64,000 bases of DNA from Bacterioplanoides sp965219715 (GTDB taxonomy: Bacteria > Pseudomonadota > Gammaproteobacteria > Pseudomonadales > Oceanobacteraceae). Positions 32,909-40,988 of the stretch are shown here, one piece after another. The notes under the pieces are model-generated. The model made no database searches and was not told where the DNA came from. It saw only the letters and a list, made by a program, of their open reading frames with translations. How positions within the stretch are numbered: position 1 is the stretch's first letter; the number at the start of each line of letters is the position of its first letter. The translations under genes were made by a program, and so were the position numbers. The stretch covers positions 4,340,001-4,404,000 of the forward strand of contig NZ_OZ244785.1 of NCBI RefSeq assembly GCF_965219715.1. The letters are read 5' to 3'.

Positions 32909-33415
32909 ATGACTAATAACGATATTCTTCGTCGTCTGCGTTACACCTTTAATTTGAACGACAAAAAAATGATAGCGATCTTTGCTCTGGGTGACTGTAA
33001 AGCCAGCCAGGAGCAAATAACCGGATGGCTGAAAAAAGAAGAGTTGGAAGGTTATATTCGCTGCGACGACGATAGCATGAATGCGTTTCTCGATGGTTTT
33101 ATTATTGAAAAACGAGGCCCTCGCGAACAGTCTGAAGCCGCAGATCAATCTACTAAAAGCAAGAAGCCTGCGGTTGATCCCTGGAAAAAAGCCCACGCCC
33201 GCATTAATAACAATATCATCCTGCGCAAGCTGAAAATCGCGTTAAACCTGCGCTCAGAAGATATTTTTGAATTGTTGGAGTTAGCTGGATTTAAATTAGG
33301 AAAGGCTGAACTCAGTGCGTTCTTCCGCAATCCTGGCCATCGTCATTATCGCGAGTGCCAGGATCAGGTATTACGTAATTTTCTACAGGGCCTGCAGAAA
33401 AAACACCGTGGCTAA
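32909..33415 (+). CDS. yehS: DUF1456 family protein (YehS-like)
   Basis: Two copies of a short helical DUF1456 unit are visible: 'ILRRLRYTFNLNDKKMIAIFALG' (residues 6-28) and 'ILRKLKIALNLRSEDIFELLELAG' (about 104-127). A charged linker joins them, 'KSKKPAVDPWKKAHARINNN'. E. coli YehS has the same two-domain layout; its function is unknown. It is the last gene of the unit and is followed at once by the convergent tetR-family gene. Confidence 0.85.
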   Translation: MTNNDILRRLRYTFNLNDKKMIAIFALGDCKASQEQITGWLKKEELEGYIRCDDDSMNAFLDGFIIEKRGPREQSEAADQSTKSKKPAVDPWKKAHARINNNIILRKLKIALNLRSEDIFELLELAGFKLGKAELSAFFRNPGHRHYRECQDQVLRNFLQGLQKKHRG

Positions 33416-33430
33416 ATAGACAGTCCGGGG

Positions 33431-34051
33431 TTATTCGCTGACGATGCCCAGGCCACCAATCACAAACTGAATAATCTCCTGGCGCCAGCTCTGCATTTCT
33501 TCATCGCTGAACTGGCCAATCGCGACCTGTTTCACCGCCTCCATTAACATGGACGTAATCAGGTTGGCGGCAATTTTCTGGTCCATACTGGCGCGTAAGA
33601 AACCCTTGTCGACACCGTTTCTCATATAAGCCTGGGTAAACTGGGCAAATATGGAAATAAAGTGCTCAACCGATTCGTGGATCTCGCCATCAACTCCGAG
33701 GGATTCATAAAAGGCAATTTTTGCCAGACGTGGATCACGATTAAAAATCGCCATCATATGATCAGCAATGCGTTCCAGCTGGGCCTGATACTCATTGAGA
33801 GAATTGGTTGTTGGTGGCTCCTGTTGCACCACTTCAGCCATTTCTGCCAATAAATCGGCAAGAATAGCGTTAAAAATATCACGCTTATTTTTGTAATAAC
33901 GATAAATGGTACCGTGGCCAATATTCAGAATTTTGGCGATGTCGGCAATACCGGCGGCGTGAAAGCCCTTGCTGGCAAACACTTCGACTGCAGCGCCGAG
34001 AATGTCGGCGCGACGCTGTGCAATTTTGGCTTCACTGGCGATATTAGCCAT
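33431..34051 (-). CDS. TetR-family transcriptional regulator
   Basis: The N-terminal DNA-binding domain is typical: 'RRADILGAAVEVFASKGFHAAGIADIAKILNIGHGTIYRYYKNKRDIFNAILADLL', which spans about residues 14-68 with the recognition helix at GTIYRYYKNK. The remaining 135 residues are helical and bind an unknown small ligand. ATG 34051 is preferred over the GTG at 34060 because GTGAG lies just before it. It is upstream of no obvious target except the YceB/channel pair, which is transcribed toward it on the same strand. Confidence 0.9.
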   Translation of the reverse strand: MANIASEAKIAQRRADILGAAVEVFASKGFHAAGIADIAKILNIGHGTIYRYYKNKRDIFNAILADLLAEMAEVVQQEPPTTNSLNEYQAQLERIADHMMAIFNRDPRLAKIAFYESLGVDGEIHESVEHFISIFAQFTQAYMRNGVDKGFLRASMDQKIAANLITSMLMEAVKQVAIGQFSDEEMQSWRQEIIQFVIGGLGIVSE

Positions 34052-34122
34052 GGAACTCACTTCGAATCAAAACGGAATTGGCTGTCATTTTGATTTCGGT
34101 GGAGGAATTGTCAAGGCTGAGC

Positions 34123-34647
34123 TCAGAACGCGCTCAGCGTTGCTTTTAAAACCTGGTTTTCAACCTTTATCGACTTCAGCATCGATTTCGCCAGTTTCTG
34201 CTTCAGATCCTGGTCATTGAGTTTATAAACCGGTTGTTTTACCAGAGATTTAGCCACTGCGTTTTGTGCCAGCTTTTTTACCGTCGGCATCAGACCCGGA
34301 TCTAACTGATCGATTTCGATTTGTTTGATCTGGGGGTTATTCAGATAAAACGCACCTTCCTTAGCTTTGTAGATCAGGGTACCGGCGATTTCAGCTCTGC
34401 CAGTCGCACTGATGTTATTGGGTGCATCCAGGCGTACCTGAGTAAACAGGCTGATTTCGTTTTTACCCTCAACCAGATCGACTTTGGCATCACTCAGGGT
34501 GACCACAAAAAACAGCTTCTTACGCTCCAGTGGCATCAGGGCATCGATCTTTTGCTGGATCTGTTGCTCGCTGATTTCCAGTGTATAGCTGAAGCCCCAG
34601 CTCAGGCTGCTTATTAACAGCAGGGCGGTTGTGAGTATGGTTTTCAT
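34123..34647 (-). CDS. DUF1439 (YceB-like) periplasmic protein
   Basis: A signal peptide is followed by the DUF1439 pattern: 'YTLEISEQQIQQKIDALMPLERK' and 'RLDAPNNISATGRAEIAGTLIY'. Such proteins adopt a lipid-binding-like fold and E. coli YceB is a lipoprotein. Here no lipobox Cys is present ('LISSLSWGFSYT'), so it is probably soluble in the periplasm. The ATG shares its A with the stop codon of the channel gene (TAATG), so the two are translationally coupled. Confidence 0.82.
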   Translation of the reverse strand: MKTILTTALLLISSLSWGFSYTLEISEQQIQQKIDALMPLERKKLFFVVTLSDAKVDLVEGKNEISLFTQVRLDAPNNISATGRAEIAGTLIYKAKEGAFYLNNPQIKQIEIDQLDPGLMPTVKKLAQNAVAKSLVKQPVYKLNDQDLKQKLAKSMLKSIKVENQVLKATLSAF

Positions 34648-35456
34648 TATGATTTGCCCTGCTGGTTGATAATCAGTTGTTTCAGTTCCTGAATTTCCGC
34701 CTGCAGATCTTCGATGGTGGCTTTGCCTTCGGCTTCTTCCTGCTCGGCACGTTCACGGGCGTGTTCGTCTTCCAGTACATTCACGACAATACCAATCACC
34801 ATATTGAGGAAGGCAAACGCCGTTAGGAAGATAAAGGTGAGGTAATAAATCCACGACAGTGGGTAGGTGCCCATGGTTTCGTACATCACGTCGGTCCAAT
34901 CTTCAAAGGTCATTACCCGGAACAGGGTTAACAACGAAATGGAGATATCGCCCCACAACTCTGGATTGATCGAAGCAAAGAAGGTCGCACCGACGGCGGC
35001 ATAGATATAGAAGATGATAAACATCAGCAGTAAGACATAACCCAGCTGTGGCATTGCACGCAGCAAGGAATTCAGCAGTGTTCGCAGCTCGGGAATGATC
35101 GATACCATCCGCAGTACCCGGAAGATCCGCACTAAGCGGCCGATCAACGCCATATCGCTGTTTTCGATTGGTATCAGGCTGACCACCACGACCAGGGTGT
35201 CGAACACGTTCCAGCCATTGTGGAAGAAGCGTTTCTTATTCGGTTCGGCGATAAAGCGCACAATGATTTCAAAAAGGAAGATAAAGGTGATACCCACATC
35301 CAGCCAGGTCACTACTTGCAGTACGGTTTCCGGAATCGGATAAGTTTTGGCGCCGATCAACAATGCGGAGATGATGATGACGGACACCACAAACAGCTCA
35401 AACAACTTGTTATCGCGTAATTTGAGGGAAGCGGCCTGGATTTGTTCGATGTTCAT
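34647..35456 (-). CDS. Voltage-gated cation channel (NaChBac family) with calcium-type filter
   Basis: A single six-span channel subunit of 269 residues; four assemble into a pore. S4 has four gating arginines in register (R107, R110, R113, R116). The pore loop reads 'LFRVMTFEDWTDVMY', placing the filter at T183-F-E-D-W-T-D189. Sodium channels of this family have T-L-E-S-W-S-M; Asp at positions 186 and 189 matches the changes that make NavAb calcium-selective. S5 and S6 span about 138-160 and 203-229. An acidic coiled coil (230-262) probably bundles the tetramer. It is co-translated with a YceB-like protein. Confidence 0.9.
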   Translation of the reverse strand: MNIEQIQAASLKLRDNKLFELFVVSVIIISALLIGAKTYPIPETVLQVVTWLDVGITFIFLFEIIVRFIAEPNKKRFFHNGWNVFDTLVVVVSLIPIENSDMALIGRLVRIFRVLRMVSIIPELRTLLNSLLRAMPQLGYVLLLMFIIFYIYAAVGATFFASINPELWGDISISLLTLFRVMTFEDWTDVMYETMGTYPLSWIYYLTFIFLTAFAFLNMVIGIVVNVLEDEHARERAEQEEAEGKATIEDLQAEIQELKQLIINQQGKS

Positions 35457-35839
35457 AGCAAGGGAATTGGTTGTGGTTGGAAAATGGATTGTGATTGATG
35501 TCAGCGCGCCATGTTAACCAAGGGCTAAGGCCTTGGCGACTGCAATTGAGTGGAATTCCGCACAACTTTGCAGTTCTTTATTCCTAGTGAATGTTTTACC
35601 ATTACATTAGTGTTCACTAACAACTGCGCTAGAGGTGAAGTTAGTAATTACTTCATATAGCTAAAATTTCTAAAAGCAAAAGTTGGTGGGTACTAACTTC
35701 AGAAATTACTTTAACTATGCGCGTTAGATGGAACACTCTGTTCAGGTTTTGTTCGCCACAATTCCCCACCATTCTCTCCCACTTAGCTAAGTCATTGTGA
35801 AATAACGCAAAATTGTACAATTTCGTCCACTTCACCAGC

Positions 35840-35868
35840 TTGCAAAAGGCCAGGGTGCTTCCTATAGT
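35840..35868 (+). promoter_or_regulatory. Promoter of the dcw cluster (P-mra)
   Basis: TTGCAA (35840-35845), a 17-bp spacer and TATAGT (35863-35868) form a near-consensus sigma70 promoter. Transcription should start near 35875, immediately before the MraZ boxes. Confidence 0.7.
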
Positions 35869-35876
35869 GTCATTAT

Positions 35877-35901
35877 GTGGATGATAGTGGGTAATTGTGG
35901 A
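35877..35901 (+). promoter_or_regulatory. MraZ operator: three 10-bp-phased GTGG(A/G) repeats
   Basis: GTGGA (35877), GTGGG (35887) and GTGGA (35897) recur at exactly 10-bp intervals; a further GTGGA is at 35918. MraZ is known to bind direct repeats of TGGGN separated by 5 bp upstream of mraZ. The boxes cover the predicted transcription start and would allow MraZ to repress its own operon. Confidence 0.75.
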
Positions 35902-36005
35902 GTCTCTTTAAGCTGCAGTGGAGATTCAGGGAAGGTTAGTACTCACTATCGCTACCGGAGAGAATTACCCAATAGATAAACAACAGGTCACAGACGGACA
36001 GACAC

Positions 36006-36461
36006 ATGTTTCGGGGGCTACACACGATCAATCTGGATGCTAAAGGGCGTCTGGCGATCCCGACTAAATATCGGGAACCGCTGGCGGAGCTCTGTGGCGC
36101 CCGTTTGGTGGCCACCATTGATACCGAAGAACGTTGTCTGTTGGTGTATCCCATTAACGAATGGGAAGAGATTCAGAAGAAAATTGAAGCGCTGCCCAGC
36201 TTTAACCCGGTTGCCCGCCGAATTCAGCGACTGCTGATTGGCCATGCAACGGATCTGGAGCTGGATGGCAGTGGACGAGTGCTGTTACCGCAACCTTTGC
36301 GGGAATACGCCGGTTTAGAAAAAGAAAGTGTGCTGGTCGGTCAGGGCAAGAAGCTGGAACTGTGGAGCAAAGCTCAATGGGAAAGCCGTCGCGATGACTA
36401 CCTGGATATGGTGAGCCAGCCAGATCAGCTGCCGGAAGAGTTACAGAGCTTGTCACTATGA
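36006..36461 (+). CDS. mraZ: MraZ, transcriptional regulator of the division/wall cluster
   Basis: The 151-residue protein has two AbrB/SpoVT-like halves: 'FRGLHTINLDAKGRLAIPTKYRE' (2-24) and 'DLELDGSGRVLLPQPLREYAG' (about 82-102). Each carries the MraZ D-x-K/S-G-R-(L/V) signature. It forms ring-shaped oligomers that bind the phased GTGG repeats upstream and repress the operon. Its last codons overlap the rsmH start (ATGA), so the two are translated together. Confidence 0.96.
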   Translation: MFRGLHTINLDAKGRLAIPTKYREPLAELCGARLVATIDTEERCLLVYPINEWEEIQKKIEALPSFNPVARRIQRLLIGHATDLELDGSGRVLLPQPLREYAGLEKESVLVGQGKKLELWSKAQWESRRDDYLDMVSQPDQLPEELQSLSL

Positions 36462-37408
36462 GTTTACAAGGCACGAATTTAGAAGAATTTTTACACACTA
36501 CGGTTTTGCTGGAAGAAACGGTCGATGGTTGCCTGACCAACCTCGATGGTGTGTATGTCGACGGTACCTTTGGTCGTGGTGGCCACAGCCGTTTGTTATT
36601 AAGCAAGTTATCTGACAAAGGTCGTCTGATTGGATTCGATAAAGATCCGCTGGCGATTCAGTCGGGCAAAGAGTTAGAGCAGGAAGACAATCGCTTTCAG
36701 ATTGTGCAGTCCAGTTTCGCCGAGATGAAAACCGAATTAGCGCGCTTAGGTATTTCTGAGGTAGACGGGATTTTGCTGGATCTGGGTGTGTCGTCTCCCC
36801 AGCTCGACGATGCTGAGCGTGGTTTCAGTTTTTTACGTGACGGTCCGCTGGACATGCGTATGAACCCGGATGCCGGAATCAGCGCGGCTGAGTGGCTGGA
36901 GCAAACTCCGGAAAAAGAAATTGCCCGGGTGTTAAAGGAATACGGTGAAGAGCGCTACGGCAAACGTATCGCCAACTGGCTGAAAAAAGCGCAAGCGGAA
37001 GAGCCTATCACCACCACGTTACGTCTGGCTGAAATTGTAAAAGCGGCGAACCCAAACTGGGAACGTCATAAGCATCCGGCCACTCGTGCATTCCAGGCGA
37101 TTCGTATCGCTGTGAATAACGAACTGGGCGATCTGGAAAATGTGCTGGATGAATCGGTGGACCTATTGGCAGCTGGTGGTCATCTGGCGGTGATCAGTTT
37201 CCACTCGCTGGAAGATCGCATGGTGAAACGCTTTATCCGCGCTCAGGAAAAAGGCAAGGACGTACCAGTAGGTATTCCGTTAACGGATGATCAGCTGGGT
37301 AAAACCATGAAACGGGTTGGTAAGGCCATTATGCCAACCGAGGAAGAAGTAAAACGTAATGCTCGTTCCCGAAGTGCGGTGTTGCGGGTTGCCGAGCGTT
37401 TGGCCTGA
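36458..37408 (+). CDS. rsmH: 16S rRNA m4C1402 methyltransferase
   Basis: RsmH (MraW) N4-methylates C1402 in the ribosomal P site. The SAM site is 'YVDGTFGRGGHSRLLL' (residues 30-45); 'GILLDLGVSSPQLD' and 'DGPLDMRMNP' are diagnostic, and 'NELGDLENVL' and 'ISFHSLEDRMVKRF' are C-terminal family blocks. The length (316) is typical. Its stop codon overlaps the ftsL start (TGATG). Confidence 0.97.
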   Translation: MSLQGTNLEEFLHTTVLLEETVDGCLTNLDGVYVDGTFGRGGHSRLLLSKLSDKGRLIGFDKDPLAIQSGKELEQEDNRFQIVQSSFAEMKTELARLGISEVDGILLDLGVSSPQLDDAERGFSFLRDGPLDMRMNPDAGISAAEWLEQTPEKEIARVLKEYGEERYGKRIANWLKKAQAEEPITTTLRLAEIVKAANPNWERHKHPATRAFQAIRIAVNNELGDLENVLDESVDLLAAGGHLAVISFHSLEDRMVKRFIRAQEKGKDVPVGIPLTDDQLGKTMKRVGKAIMPTEEEVKRNARSRSAVLRVAERLA

Positions 37409-37692
37409 TGACAACTGTCATCAACATAAAAGCCGGATTAAAAATGGTACCGGTTTTTTTGTGGTTGCTGGTGTTAATCACTGCAGGCATTCAGGTGGCG
37501 CAAGTGCATCAGCATCGCAGTTTGTTAGCACAGTGGCAGAAGCTGGACAGCATTCGCATGGATTTAATGCAGGAGCAGACCCGGTTATTACTGGAAATCA
37601 GCACACTGACGGCTCTGGGGCGAATCGATCAACGTGCACGCAAACAATTAACTATGACTGAAGCGACCGATATCCAGGTGTTGCAGCAGTAA
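37408..37692 (+). CDS. ftsL: Cell-division protein FtsL
   Basis: FtsL is a short bitopic protein: a cytoplasmic tail, one membrane span (about residues 14-30) and a periplasmic leucine-zipper-like coil ('LLAQWQKLDSIRMDLMQEQTRLLLEISTL', in pieces at 37-66). It binds FtsB and FtsQ and signals to FtsW-FtsI at the division septum. Identity rests mainly on position between rsmH and ftsI and this topology, because FtsL sequences are poorly conserved. Confidence 0.93.
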   Translation: MTTVINIKAGLKMVPVFLWLLVLITAGIQVAQVHQHRSLLAQWQKLDSIRMDLMQEQTRLLLEISTLTALGRIDQRARKQLTMTEATDIQVLQQ

Positions 37693-37731
37693 TTAAAGCA
37701 AAACAAACAATAGAAAAAACGGAGCCAGACG

Positions 37732-39507
37732 GTGACGGAACAACAAGAGTTAACAACAAGCGGAATTGCCCGCTGGCGCTTTGCGCTGGTGATGGCGGTT
37801 TTTGCTGCTTTGTTGTTAGCGGTTCTGGCGAGACTGGTTATGTTACATACGGTTGATCAACCGTTTTTATTCGAGCAGGGCGAAAAACGTACGGTACGTT
37901 CTGAAGTTCAGCCTGCCAGTCGTGGCAAAATTCTCGATCGGCATGGACGACCCCTGGCCATCAGTACGCCAGTTATTACTTTATGGCTCAACCCGCAACA
38001 AATTAATCTGCAGCAACTTCCGCTACTCGCCAAGCCTCTTGGCCTGAAAAAGAAAACGCTACTGAAGAAAGTAGAAAGAGCGGCCAGCCAGGGCCGCTCT
38101 TTCATTTATTTAAAACGTCAGGTTGAGCCCGAACTGGCGCAGCGTGTCCTGAAAATGGGCATTAATGGCGTGTATGGCGATGACGATTTCCGCCGTTATT
38201 ACCCGGCAGCCGAAGTAACGGCACATACTTTGGGTATCGTGAATATTGATGGCAAAGGTCAGGAAGGTTTAGAGCTGGCATTTGATGACTATCTGAAAGG
38301 AACGGAAGGTTCCCGTCAGGTAGTGAAAGACTTATATGGCAATGTCATCAAACAATTAAAAGTGGATGAAGTACCGCAGCCTGGCAGTGATTTAAATCTG
38401 ACCATCGATCTGCGTTTGCAGTATCTGGCTTACCGCGAGTTAAAAGCTGCGGTTTCCTCGCATAAAGCCAAATCCGGATCCGCAGTGTTATTGGATGCGC
38501 GTAACGGTGAAGTATTGGCTCTGGTTAATCAGCCATCCTATAACCCGAATAACCGTGCCAAATTAAAAGCAGAATTCATGCGTAATCGTGCGTTGGCCGA
38601 TTTGATTGAACCCGGTTCAACCATGAAGCCATTTACGGTGGCGGCAGCGCTGGATTCAGGTCGTTACTCTCCGTCGACCAAGGTTAATACCGCACCCGGT
38701 TTTATGCGGGTAAAACATAAAACCATTCGTGATCATCGTGATTATGGTGAGTTAGATGTCACCGGCATTATCACCAAATCCTCCAATGTCGGAGTAACAA
38801 AATTAGCCCATAACCTCGGCGCCGATAAAATCTGGCGCTTTTTTCATGATGCCGGTATGGGCACTGCTTCTGCGTTAGGTTTTCCTGGTGAAGCAGTGGG
38901 CAGTTTGCCTTATCCGGAACAAATGGATGATCTGCGTTTAGCCACCATGTCATACGGTTATGGTTTATCTGTCACGCCGTTGCAACTGGCGCAAGCTTAT
39001 ACCAGTTTAAGTCAGCAAGGTTGTCGTCAGGCTGTGCGCTTATTAATGCAGAAGAACATCGAAAACAGCCCGGAATGTCAGCGGGTGATGAAGGCTCGTA
39101 CTGCCAAACAAGTATTAAGTATGCTGGAGACCGTGACTTCAGAAAAAGGCACTGGTCGTCGTGCACGGGTGGAAAGTTATCGAGTCGGCGGTAAAACCGG
39201 TACTGCACATAAGGTTGGTAGTGAAGGTTACGAAGATTCTGAATACACCGCCATTTTTGCAGGGGTTGCACCCATTTCCAATCCGGAATTGGTGTTAGTG
39301 GTGGTAGTGGATGAGCCGCAGGGCCAGGAATATTACGGTGGTGAAGTTGCCGCTCCGGTATTTTCAAGAATTATGGAGCAATCATTACGCTTGCGTCAGG
39401 TAGCTCCGGATAACAGCAATATCAAGAAGTTGCTCGTCGAAAAAAATATGAAAAAAGCAGCCGTTTCCGGCAAAAAACTTCCATTACATGAGCGAGGTGC
39501 AGCGTGA
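37732..39507 (+). CDS. ftsI: Septal peptidoglycan transpeptidase (PBP3)
   Basis: FtsI crosslinks septal peptidoglycan. It has an N-terminal anchor (about 15-38), a PBP dimerisation domain and a transpeptidase domain. The catalytic motifs are S296-T-M-K299, S-S-N and K-T-G ('VGGKTGTAHKVG'). Translation starts at GTG 37732 with GGAG upstream. The C-terminal tail is Lys-rich. A 12-bp perfect hairpin lies inside the coding region at 38074-38103. The gene overlaps murE by 4 bp (GTGA). Confidence 0.97.
   Translation: MTEQQELTTSGIARWRFALVMAVFAALLLAVLARLVMLHTVDQPFLFEQGEKRTVRSEVQPASRGKILDRHGRPLAISTPVITLWLNPQQINLQQLPLLAKPLGLKKKTLLKKVERAASQGRSFIYLKRQVEPELAQRVLKMGINGVYGDDDFRRYYPAAEVTAHTLGIVNIDGKGQEGLELAFDDYLKGTEGSRQVVKDLYGNVIKQLKVDEVPQPGSDLNLTIDLRLQYLAYRELKAAVSSHKAKSGSAVLLDARNGEVLALVNQPSYNPNNRAKLKAEFMRNRALADLIEPGSTMKPFTVAAALDSGRYSPSTKVNTAPGFMRVKHKTIRDHRDYGELDVTGIITKSSNVGVTKLAHNLGADKIWRFFHDAGMGTASALGFPGEAVGSLPYPEQMDDLRLATMSYGYGLSVTPLQLAQAYTSLSQQGCRQAVRLLMQKNIENSPECQRVMKARTAKQVLSMLETVTSEKGTGRRARVESYRVGGKTGTAHKVGSEGYEDSEYTAIFAGVAPISNPELVLVVVVDEPQGQEYYGGEVAAPVFSRIMEQSLRLRQVAPDNSNIKKLLVEKNMKKAAVSGKKLPLHERGAA
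38074..38103. other. Strong hairpin inside ftsI
   Basis: GAAAGAGCGGCC (38074-38085) and GGCCGCTCTTTC (38092-38103) form a perfect 12-bp stem with a 6-nt loop (AGCCAG). It encodes an ordinary-looking stretch of FtsI (about residues 115-124). There is no T run, so it is not an ordinary terminator. Confidence 0.75.
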
Positions 39508-40988
39508 AGTTATCTGCATTAACTCAGGGAAGTCTATTTATTCCCCCCGAGTGGGATCGTGAAATAAACCATATCCACGTTGATAGCCGTGATGTACAAG
39601 CGGGCGATTTATTTATCGCCCGCAGTGGTTCTCAGCAGGATGGTCGTACTCATATTGACGATGCCATTAAACGTGGAGCAAGCGCTGTATTGGCTGAAGG
39701 GCCCATTGCATTCGAGTGTGTTGGCTACGAAATCGTCAGTGGTGGCGTGCCGGTATTTTCTACACCGGATTTAAAGTCAGAAACACCTAAGTGGTTGCAG
39801 CACCGTTATAACTTAAATAATGAATTGCCATTGATTGCCGTTACCGGCACCAATGGAAAAAGCTCGGTTACTCAATACATCGCCCAGTTGGCAGTGGCTG
39901 TTAATCAACAAGCGGGTGTATTGGGCACGTTAGGTAACGGTGTTTGGCCAGAGCTTGAAGAAACGCGAAATACTACTCCCGATTTATCCGTTGTTGCGCG
40001 TTTATTAAATGATATGCAGCAAAAACAAGCGGACCTGGTGGCAATGGAAGTGTCATCCCATGGTATCCATCAGGGCCGTATTGAAGGATTAGCGTTTGAA
40101 ACTGCGGTGTTAACTAACCTCACTCAGGACCATCTGGATTATCACGGTGATATGGAAGGGTATTTTGCTGCCAAGTCCGCCTTATTTACCGATTTTTCAG
40201 TTAAAAATGCACTGATTAATATTGATGATGAATACGGCGTACGCTTGGCGAAAAACGCTGCGGTAAATGCCGATGTTGTTACCTACGGTACAAGCGCAGG
40301 CGCTTTGGTTCGTTATACCGATATTAATTACGCTAATGGCTTGTTAACAGCAACGCTGGTTTCACCCTGGGGTGACGGTGTTATTCGTTTACCCCTTATT
40401 GGTGACTTTAATCTGGCTAATGCGGTGGCGGCGATCAGTGTTTTATGCCTCCATGGCTTTGATTTTAACCAGTTATTGTTGGCGGCAGAAAAGCTGCAGC
40501 CGGTTGCTGGTCGCATGGAGCTTTATCGTCGCCAGGTGAGTGGAAAAACTCAGCAAGCAGTTATCGACTTTGCTCATACCCCGGATGCATTAACCAATGT
40601 TATGCAGGCGGTGAATGAGTCGGCCGAAAACATCGCACTGGTGTTCGGTTGTGGTGGCGATCGTGATCGCAGCAAGCGTCCGTTAATGGCTCAGGCTGCA
40701 TTAAACAGTAAGGCGACGGTCTGGCTAACCGATGATAATCCGCGTACAGAAAACAATGAGCAGATTTTTTCTGATGTGCTGACTTGTGCTGGTGCAGAAC
40801 AATTTTCCTGTGAGCATGACAGAAGCAGGGCTATCCAGCTGGCTTGTGAGTCCGATGCCGAGCTGATTGTGATTGCTGGCAAGGGTCATGAAAACTACCA
40901 GGATATCGCTGGAGTAAAACAGCCTTACAGTGATGAGGCGGTTTTGCTGCAGTTGGGGTTTGAAAAGGCGGGAGGTCATGATGCTTAA
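39504..40988 (+). CDS. murE: UDP-MurNAc-tripeptide synthetase (adds meso-diaminopimelate)
   Basis: MurE adds the third stem residue to UDP-MurNAc-L-Ala-D-Glu. The ATP loop is 'VTGTNGKSSVTQ' (about residues 111-122); 'EVSSHGIHQGR' is a family block. 'TDDNPRTE' contains D-N-P-R, the signature for meso-diaminopimelate rather than lysine, so this organism has DAP-type peptidoglycan. Start is GTG 39504, overlapping the end of ftsI. Confidence 0.97.
   Translation: MKLSALTQGSLFIPPEWDREINHIHVDSRDVQAGDLFIARSGSQQDGRTHIDDAIKRGASAVLAEGPIAFECVGYEIVSGGVPVFSTPDLKSETPKWLQHRYNLNNELPLIAVTGTNGKSSVTQYIAQLAVAVNQQAGVLGTLGNGVWPELEETRNTTPDLSVVARLLNDMQQKQADLVAMEVSSHGIHQGRIEGLAFETAVLTNLTQDHLDYHGDMEGYFAAKSALFTDFSVKNALINIDDEYGVRLAKNAAVNADVVTYGTSAGALVRYTDINYANGLLTATLVSPWGDGVIRLPLIGDFNLANAVAAISVLCLHGFDFNQLLLAAEKLQPVAGRMELYRRQVSGKTQQAVIDFAHTPDALTNVMQAVNESAENIALVFGCGGDRDRSKRPLMAQAALNSKATVWLTDDNPRTENNEQIFSDVLTCAGAEQFSCEHDRSRAIQLACESDAELIVIAGKGHENYQDIAGVKQPYSDEAVLLQLGFEKAGGHDA

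Larger units (their letters stand above)
35457..36005. other. 549-bp intergenic region holding the mraZ promoter
   Basis: There is no credible ORF. Its right half carries the dcw promoter and MraZ operator, listed separately. At about 35755-35785 a second, opposite-orientation set of GTGG-type motifs is visible (GTGGG, GTGGG, GTGGC on the minus strand, spacing 13 and 10). The rest is AT-rich with nothing recognisable. Confidence 0.6.
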
